Source: Atrina japonica (Eukaryota > Mollusca > Bivalvia > Pterioida > Pinnidae). Taken from it: a DNA stretch of 64,000 bases. The DNA lies in NCBI GenBank assembly GCA_030159075.1, contig BROG01000946.1:1-64000 (forward strand), in the 5' to 3' direction. Below are positions 26,785-64,000 of this stretch, piece by piece. The notes under the pieces are model-generated. The model made no database searches and was not told where the DNA came from. It saw only the letters and a program-made list of their open reading frames with translations. How positions within the stretch are numbered: the stretch's first letter is position 1; every line of letters begins with the position of its first letter. The translations under genes and the position numbers were made by a program.

Positions 26785-26965
26785 TTGACGGTGGACTCAC
26801 GGTGGGTGTGACGAGTCAACAGGGGGTGCTTATTTGTCCATGGCAAAAGTTTCTTGATTTTCGTTAGTGTTCGTATTTGTCCAGTTTTTACCAGATTTGT
26901 ATATATATTCCGGACATCCTCAAGATTTATACTTTCGTGTCTGAATTTTTTATATTATATTCATA
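26785..26965 (+). mobile_element. Family A retroelement 3' fragment
   Basis: The plus-strand 3' UTR starts at GACGGTGGACTCACGGTGGG and runs through GTCAACAGGGGGTGCTTA and CCAGTTTTTACCAGATTTG to TTATACTTTCGTGTCTGA. It overlaps the end of a 129-codon frame (26478-26867) that I do not recognise. Confidence 0.55.
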
Positions 26966-27059
26966 ACATTCGTGTACGAGATCACGCTAAACGCCTTATT
27001 AAGTAAAATTGAAGAAGTACCCATCAATAATCAAACCTCAAGTCCATTATAACACGACG

Positions 27060-27510
27060 AATTACATGTGCAAATGGCCTCAACATGAAGAACAATTACG
27101 AATCTCACACGGGATAAGATCAGGTGTCCGGAAGGAGTCGTCAGCGTCTTCTGTTGGCATGCCACACTCGTTGCAAATGTTCCATGGAAACCTTTCTAGT
27201 TCGATGAACGGGTCAAATTCGGTAAAAAGGTCAAGTTTGGTGATGAGGTCAAGTTCGGTGAAAAGCATGATTGGTGAAACGGAGTCACAGTCTGTTGTTG
27301 TGATCCAGAATACTATCTAATATCTCTGAGAGGGGGACTTCATAATGTTTAACAAGATCCCCGCATCGACCATAAAAATTCTTAAATGACGACTCCGAGC
27401 GTTCAACAACATAACCTTGTGTAAGTAGTTCATTGGCTAGTCATTTAAAACATTCATAAGAAGAGCATGCCCAGGCATAACGTATAAGTTGTGAAATGAA
27501 AACGCCATAG
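27060..27510 (-). mobile_element. Family B retroelement fragment (C-terminal coding plus 3' UTR)
   Basis: In sense on the minus strand the end of the RT reads ACSSYECF, LLTQGYVVERSESSFKNFYG and DLVKHYEVPLSEI (27500-27320). A 3' UTR follows with short tandem GAACTTGACC units and TGGCATGCCAACAG landmarks. It is related to family A in the RT but has an unrelated UTR. One in-frame stop is visible. Confidence 0.65.
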
Positions 27511-27514
27511 GCAG

Positions 27515-28249
27515 GAGAATATGGAATATTTCTACTTAGAAACGCGAAGTTTGTGATATGAAAATTGAAATCGGATACGCCATCATTTCCGTTTCACAGA
27601 CGCTTTGTAATAAAATTGCCCTAACTGACTCTGTTTATACGATAGTAATTACAAATACCTATAGTTTTGTATCTGTTGTTATACAACGTTAGTGTTTTAT
27701 GTCATAGTTTGATCTAATTCTGATATTATTTACGTTACAAAACTGCATGCGTTACATAGATCTGCATTTTGTCTAAAAAATGTGACATTGTCTAAGAAAA
27801 TAGCAAAGTTACTTTGAGTTCTATAACATACGTCATAGAAACCTGTCAGTCTACAGTGAGAATTTGATACAATGTGCCATAAATAAGAAACAATATTACA
27901 CAATCGAAATTAGTGAATCATTTTATTTCAATAAACATGTACAAGTTCAATTTACTTAGACATAAAATCAACAACACAACACAAATATTGATAGATTTCA
28001 CTCTTTTAACAAATATTGATTCGTTTGTTGAAACTACTAGTACTGTTGTAATTCAAATATGGGGCAGATTTTCATTAACGTATTTCCACTGCGTTTGTGT
28101 TCAAATGGTTATCCCAAACCTGCATTTTAAACTTTTTTGAAAATATTTACTCAATCGTTTTATGACTCACAAGGTCAACCTCAATAAAGCATTTTTATTG
28201 CATTTCAAAGTCGTCGTTACATTATAGAATAATGAACCAGTGATACAGA

Positions 28250-28255
<6 letters not shown>
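27515..28255. other. No gene recognised
   Basis: AT-rich DNA. The frame at 27913-28140 has no recognisable motif. Confidence 0.5.
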
Positions 28256-28593
<338 letters not shown>

Positions 28594-29039
28594 ATATTAT
28601 ATTTCGCTCTATATCTCATAGATGGATGAGTCTGTGCGTGCTTCAACTGTTTAACTTTAAATTATTTCTTCCATGTTAAATTATTGATGCAATATTAAAT
28701 GAGCATTATTTTTTATTTATTTTTACTACACAAATTGATGTATATTAACAAAAAGGAAATATATATATATATATTTACAGGCATAAAGATTCTTAAACGT
28801 TTATTCATTTTGTGTATCACTGCTGGTGGATATTTCGTCCCAGAGGATACTTGTCGCTCGATACATACAATTAATGAATAATAAAAAAGTACCAAATTGC
28901 AAACTGGATGACACTGCGCCCAGTATAAAAAGGTGTCCTTCTGTCGAGTCTACAAGGAGCACAGATTCGCAGATATTGTTTGGTGCTCCTAGGGTTGTCC
29001 TAAGCGACATTACCAACTTATCATTTGTACAGCTATTTG

Positions 29040-31045
29040 TTCATATAGCTATACACCTAGCATCGCATCCAAGCTATTCAATTACAAGATGGTTTTGCAG
29101 TGCCTAGACATCAACCATCTTCTACACAACACCGTTACATGTCCGTGTGCAACATCTCCCTTCAAATATAATCTTATCTGGCATGCCATCACCTTCGACG
29201 TTTCTTTTGTTGAGAATGAAAACCTCAAAATTCTTATTTTAAGAGGTCCTAAACACCGCGAAGCCGTTCCTTTAATTGGCGTCAGAATTTCAGTTTAGTT
29301 ATGAATTCTGTGGATGATTATGCCAGATGATGGGCCAAACATGAACACGTGGAACCAGACACTTTGTCTGAATGGCTAAAAGATGTACAATGGTTGATAA
29401 AATCTCGTATCGAAAACTAAAGGAACTATGAAAACACGTTATCCCTCTATTTAGTGATCCAGAAGTGGAACTGGATAGATTACATGACCAATATGTACTG
29501 GTCCCAGCAGACAAAGCATCAAATGATATAATTTTTATTTGCATTAATATAATTGTTTATTAGAAGAGTTAGGGTTTAATACGAATTCCGGTAATCCTCC
29601 ATACACACGTAGCTCCTTTCAGAGGACGAGATCCTTCAAAATCACGTGTCTGTATTACGATCTACTGATGTACCTACAACCAATGCTGATTTTGACCTAC
29701 CATATTTATATTGGATACCTGAACTTAATAAAAACCCATATAAGCAGCGGTACATAGCAGGAACCCGCAAATGTTCTACCAAATCTTTATCATTACTCCT
29801 TACCAAGATCTTGACAGCCGTTAAGGAGAAACTTTAGCAATGCTGCACAGCTGCTTATTCCAGAAGCGGTGTAAATCAGATGTGGATACTTCAAAATTCT
29901 AAGCAACTTTTAGAAAATTTAAAGGCACACAATTTTTATCAAATTCACAGTGTCAAAACATACTACTTCTTTACTCTTTACACAATTATTCCACATAAAA
30001 AATAAAAGAAAGACTTTTTAACATCATAGACAACAGGTTTTTTTTTTCACTAAAGGTGATACCCGAAAATTTAAATATCTAGTGATTGATTATCATGATA
30101 CTTATTTTGTCAAACACTACTCTGATTCTACACATAAATACACTGAAGTTGATATAAAAACATGCTGAAATTTCTGATAGACAATATATTTGATATGTTC
30201 GTTGTCTTTCAACATAATATCGGCATTCCTATGGGAACCAATTGTGCCCTTTTAGTAGCCCATCTCTTCCTTTATTCATACGACTTCATTCAGACACTGC
30301 TGAATCAAAAGAAGAAAAAGCTGGCGGTGTCCTTTAATTTCAAATTTAGATATATCGACGACGTTTTTTCAATTAATAATGACAATTTTCATGCATATCT
30401 CAGTGCGATATATCCCAGCGAACTACAACAGAATCAAACACACACGCTTCATACTTTCAGACATTGTACTTACTATAGACACAGACGGAAAATTGGCAAC
30501 TAAGCTAAACGACAAACGCGACGATTTCGTCTTTCCCATCGTAAATTTTCCACATTTAAGAAGTAATATCCCAGTCACCCGCATATGGATTTTATGTTTC
30601 ACAAATGATATATGTCAGGGCGTATTCAACATATGAACATTTCATATACAGATGTAAACTACTCACTGACAAATTATTGACACAGGGATATCGAAAACCG
30701 CGTTTGATTTCAACGTTCCGCAAATTTTACGGTCGGTATAATAGTCTTGTTTGCGATTACTCTGTTTCACTGAGTGAAATACTGAGTTGCCTTTTCGCTA
30801 GCGGTTGTTGAGACGTCTGTACCAATTGTGACGAGGGTTCGTTCCTCACGTATTTCATTTGGACTTGACTGTGGACTCACGGCGGATGTGACCAGTCGAC
30901 AGGGGATGCTTACTCCTCCATGGCACCTGATCTCATCTCTTGGTTTCCAACGGTCCGTGTTTGTCCATTTTTGCCCGGATTTGTATCTGTGTCCTGGACA
31001 TCCCAAAAAATTATACTTTGGTATCTGATATGTTTTATATTGCAA
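29040..31045 (+). mobile_element. Family A Penelope-like retroelement, longest copy, degraded
   Basis: This is the most complete copy. It begins with an N-terminal block (CPCATSPFKYN, then GPKHREAVP and EPDTLSEWLKDV) in several frames. A YWIPELNKNPYKQRYIAG block follows, then the RT core with GIPMGTNCALLVAHLFLYSY and FRYIDDVFSINND. The frame continues to LLTQGYRKPRL and the stop at 30809-30811. A roughly 230-bp 3' UTR ends near TTTGGTATCTGAT. Many frameshifts and stops mean it is not functional. No GIY-YIG endonuclease is visible after the RT. Assignment to Penelope-like elements rests on RT motif style; another RT class is possible. Confidence 0.75.
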
Positions 31046-31609
31046 ATGATTAATTCGACCTTATATTTATATATGCATATGACGCTGGACCTGACCCCGA
31101 AGTCACCAAATTTACTCAGTACTCAAGCTCTACTAACTTCTCATAATTTTAAGGTAAAACACGCAAACTTTTTCTTGTAGCTGGACATGTTTATATATTG
31201 ACCGCATATAATTGTAAATAATGATCAAAATCATTGCTCATTTGAAGAAACCTTCAGAAATACATGTATTAAATTATTGTTTGAGTACGTACTCAAATTT
31301 ATTCGTTTTTACGGAAAAATCTTTAGTATAACGCAAAAATGTATATGTGAATGATAAAAAATAATAATATGCTTCCTAATCATTCAAACCTAAACATTTT
31401 TTAAACGATTTTATAGTCAAATGATGAAATAAAAGTTGAGTTTGAGTACTTAGTACATTTGGTGACTTTAATCTAAGACAACTAAAGCCCCATTAAGCCA
31501 CATTCAAATGTTGCAGCTTACAATCTTTTATTCATTTCACAATTATTATCATATTCATTGCTCGACTCAACAGTCATCGTATGATTTATATATAAGATAT
31601 TTAAATGTA

Positions 31610-32110
31610 TATTAGATGAAACTTGGATATCAAGAGCTTATTAATTGGCGCTATGCCAGGGCATGCTCTTCTTATGAATGTTTTATTCTGAGAACGAAAC
31701 GACTCGCCATTAAACTACTTACACAAGGTCACGTTGTTGAACGCTTGAAATCGTCGTTTAAGAAGTTTTATGATCGATACGGGGATCTTGTTAAACATTA
31801 TGAAGTTCCCCCTCTCAATAATATTAGATAGTATTCTGGAGCACGGTCACAGACTGTGACTCCCTTTCGCCAATGTGTTTTTCACCGAACTTGACCTCTC
31901 CACCAAACTTGACCTTTTCACCGAATTTGACCCGTTGACTAGAAAGGTTTCCATGGAAAAGTTTTGACATTGGCATGCCAGCACAGGATGCTGACTCCTT
32001 CCGGACACCTGGTCCTATCCCGTTAGGAATTAGCAATTGTTCTTCATGTTGAGACCATTGCACATCTAATTCGTCGTGTTCTAATGGACGTGAGCTTCGA
32101 TTATTAATTG
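31610..32110 (+). mobile_element. Family B retroelement fragment (C-terminal coding plus 3' UTR)
   Basis: A 71-codon frame reads NWRYARACSSYECFILRTKR, LLTQGHVVERLKSSFKKFYD and DLVKHYEVPPLNN, with its stop at 31829-31831. A 3' UTR containing repeated CACCGAACTTGACC-like units and GGCATGCCAGCACAGGATG follows. It is the best copy of this family here and is 5'-truncated. Confidence 0.65.
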
Positions 32111-32544
32111 GTACTTCATTTTTACTTCAGTATATGTTCCTGTCATCATGTAAATACTTAATGCTACGAAATTCATTTGAAATGATATTTTTCTTTCGTT
32201 GACAATTGTTGTCAAATTATCAAGGGACATTAACTAAGGCTTACATTTCGACACATTACAAATTGCACTTAATATGAAATATGATCACCTTTTCTTGTGT
32301 GAGAATTCTATATCAACATCACGAACCGGAGATGTGTTACACGCCTATAAACAGTATAAGATATTAAATATCAAAACGAAAACACTTGGTTTCTTTTTGC
32401 TTATGAATTACTCATTTAAAGTTCATAGATAAAACGGTTAAACCCAGAGAGTTCATCTTCCTCTGCACCCATAATGATTATAGTACATCTTATCTTAGAT
32501 GGATGAAAAATTTGTTTACATTTCTAAAAATAGATTTATGTATT

Positions 32545-32652
32545 GCTTACATAGTTTTTTATTTACAATTCTCTCTCTCTCTCTCTCTCTAAATATATAT
32601 ATATATTATATATTATATATATATATTATATATTTATATATATACTAGAGAG

Positions 32653-32690
<38 letters not shown>

Positions 32691-33047
32691 ATTGAAAGTC
32701 CAAACGTACAGAAATTAAATACAAAATGCCACACCACAAAACTGTTTTAAGTTTTTATTAACTTACATTGCGACACATGTTTCGCGTAACAAACTCTCAT
32801 CAGACAATGGTCATGAATCTCATAGTGGTAAAGTAAATACATATATAAGAAGTTGATGCAGTAGGTAATATAACACTAATGTAAGAAGCTTAATGCAAAG
32901 AATAAACAAAATTAGTTAATCTGATAAGAATGCTACTCCTTTGCATAAGATTATATGAAATGTGTGGGTTAGGTTCTGTTAAGTAATGGTTTGAATTTAT
33001 CAATGAAATCTTGCTCTTTGAGTGTAATATTCGAATAGTCATCTGTT

Positions 33048-33137
<90 letters not shown>

Positions 33138-33175
33138 AGAGAGAGATAGAAAGATTGTAAATAAAAAACTATGTA

Positions 33176-33178
<3 letters not shown>
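32545..33178. repeat. Inverted repeat enclosing (TA)n, (CT)n/(GA)n and the hammerhead
   Basis: The left arm is CTTACATAGTTTTTTATTTA plus CAATTCTCTCTCT. The right arm is the reverse complement, AGAGAGAGATAGAAAGATTG plus TAAATAAAAAACTATGTAAG. Each arm is followed inward by (TA)n. The unit may be the remains of a retroelement or retrozyme-like insertion with terminal repeats. It lies 150 bp upstream of the RPTP start exon. Confidence 0.55.
32766..32809 (-). ncRNA. Type I hammerhead ribozyme
   Basis: Reading the minus strand: CATTGT, CTGATGA, a stem-II segment of 13 nt (GAGTTTGTTACGC), GAAAC, ATGT, GTC, then GCAATG. CATTGT pairs with GCAATG to form stem I (six pairs, one G-U), leaving the cleavage site after GTC. 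All invariant core bases are present. Stem III (CATGTG) is very short and palindromic, as in retrotransposon hammerheads thought to act as dimers. Stem II has one mismatch. The motif lies between two (AT)n tracts and inside an inverted repeat (about 32545-32590 and 33135-33178). Confidence 0.78.

Positions 33179-33224
<46 letters not shown>
33050..33224. repeat. (AT)n, short GA run, then (GT)n microsatellite
   Basis: (AT)n at 33050-33134, AAAGAGAGAGAGATAG, a short unique stretch, then (GT)n at 33178-33224, just upstream of the RPTP start exon. Confidence 0.92.
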
Positions 33225-33230
<6 letters not shown>

Positions 33231-33326
33231 TGCGAAATTTGATTGTATTCTGGTATTCACGGTAATGTATGGCATTTTTCCTGAATTTGAACTTCTATAA
33301 TTTGTTACTAAGATTCAGAAACTTTC

Positions 33327-63514
<30,188 letters not shown>

Positions 63515-63669
63515 GTAACTCATTTATTTGATATACATGTATTTCAATGCGATTTTCTTTGAGAGTGCTGTTTTTGAAGGGTTACATATTTGTTTTTTTA
63601 AAAACGTAAGTCTAGGTCTACCAAGATAAACTGAAACAAACACAAAGACTCCACTTAAGATCATAACAG

Positions 63670-63740
63670 TGGCGGACTTACTAGAGCTACAGTAATGGAT
63701 GAAATAGATGCAAGACAAGATGTTTTACTTGTGCCCTTTA
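63670..63740 (+). pseudogene. Possible diverged or truncated PTP P-loop exon
   Basis: After a 155-bp intron, cataacag precedes T GGC GGA CTT ACT AGA. Joined in phase 2 to the upstream exon this gives HCSGGLTRATVMDEIDARQD. That retains C-x5-R and the following D-x-I-D-A-x-x-D pattern of real PTP exons, but lacks the canonical AGVGRTG. The frame stays open into a family A retroelement fragment and stops at about 63838. It is either a decayed copy of the P-loop exon, truncated by the element, or chance. The functional exon probably lies beyond 64000. Confidence 0.4.
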
Positions 63741-63764
63741 TTGTTTTTGAAAATAGGCAAACAG

Positions 63765-63910
63765 GGTCAACAGGGATGACTACTCCTTCATGGCACCTGA
63801 TCCAACCTCTGGAGAACCAGAGGTCCGTGTTTATCTAATATTCACCACATTTGTGTATTGTATCCTGGACATCGTGAATAATTATACTTTGTTATTTATT
63901 ATTTTTACAT
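63765..63910 (+). mobile_element. Family A retroelement 3' terminus
   Basis: It contains GGGTCAACAGGGATGACTAC, CATGGCACCTGATCCAACCT, CCAGAGGTCCGTGTTTATC and ATCCTGGACATCGTG, followed by a degraded end. It lies just after the possible P-loop exon and its reading frame continues into it. Confidence 0.6.
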
Positions 63911-64000
63911 AATTCATGTATTTTTTGACAAACCCCGGATGTGCCATTTTATCTTGGTAGACCTATACATTTATGTATTTACCTATGATAGTAAAGCGAC

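Overview
The window looks like an AT-rich, repeat-dense invertebrate nuclear genome, most likely a bivalve mollusc or another lophotrochozoan. The reasons are: a multi-exon gene with GT-AG introns; decayed reverse-transcriptase elements of Penelope-like type; tRNA-derived SINEs; TTAA-flanked palindromic MITEs; a 1-kb element with GCTCACCTGAA termini; and very long (AT)n, (GT)n and (CT)n arrays. No bacterial features are present. The species assignment is inference from element style.

Positions 1-33300 hold no intact gene that I can support. They are a graveyard of retroelement copies: family A at 1, 945, 2810, 5945-7545, 11036-11780, 16660, 18288-20960, 26785 and 29040-31045; family B at 820, 1335, 2150, 22485, 27060 and 31610. 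A probable solo LTR (18618-19725) is nested in one copy. There are also palindromic MITEs, a 118-bp satellite (12890-13580) and microsatellites. Two finds stand out. One is a single uninterrupted tyrosine-phosphatase exon stranded at 8077-8211. The other is a type I hammerhead ribozyme fold on the minus strand at 32766-32809, with a weaker relative at 25289-25328; both lie between (AT)n arrays.

Positions 33327-63514 carry one large plus-strand gene whose 3' end lies beyond the window: a receptor-type protein tyrosine phosphatase. I traced 34 exons whose intron phases agree at every junction. In order they encode a signal peptide and short stalk; a Ser/Thr-rich stalk plus EGF module on a phase 1-1 exon that is present twice and almost identical; twelve fibronectin III domains (six on single short exons, then larger and split ones); a membrane-proximal region with an RTKR furin-type site; one transmembrane helix; and the catalytic D1 domain through the WPD loop to the HC of the P-loop. 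Extracellular adhesion modules are thus coupled to cytoplasmic phosphotyrosine hydrolysis. A possible diverged P-loop exon follows at 63670.

The introns are full of minisatellites and further retroelement fragments, some within 20-40 bp of splice sites. Signs of recent gene remodelling are the duplicated EGF exon with a transposon at its breakpoint, a decayed FN3 exon (about 37430-37690), the stray catalytic exon 25 kb upstream, and a minisatellite that multiplies a splice donor.
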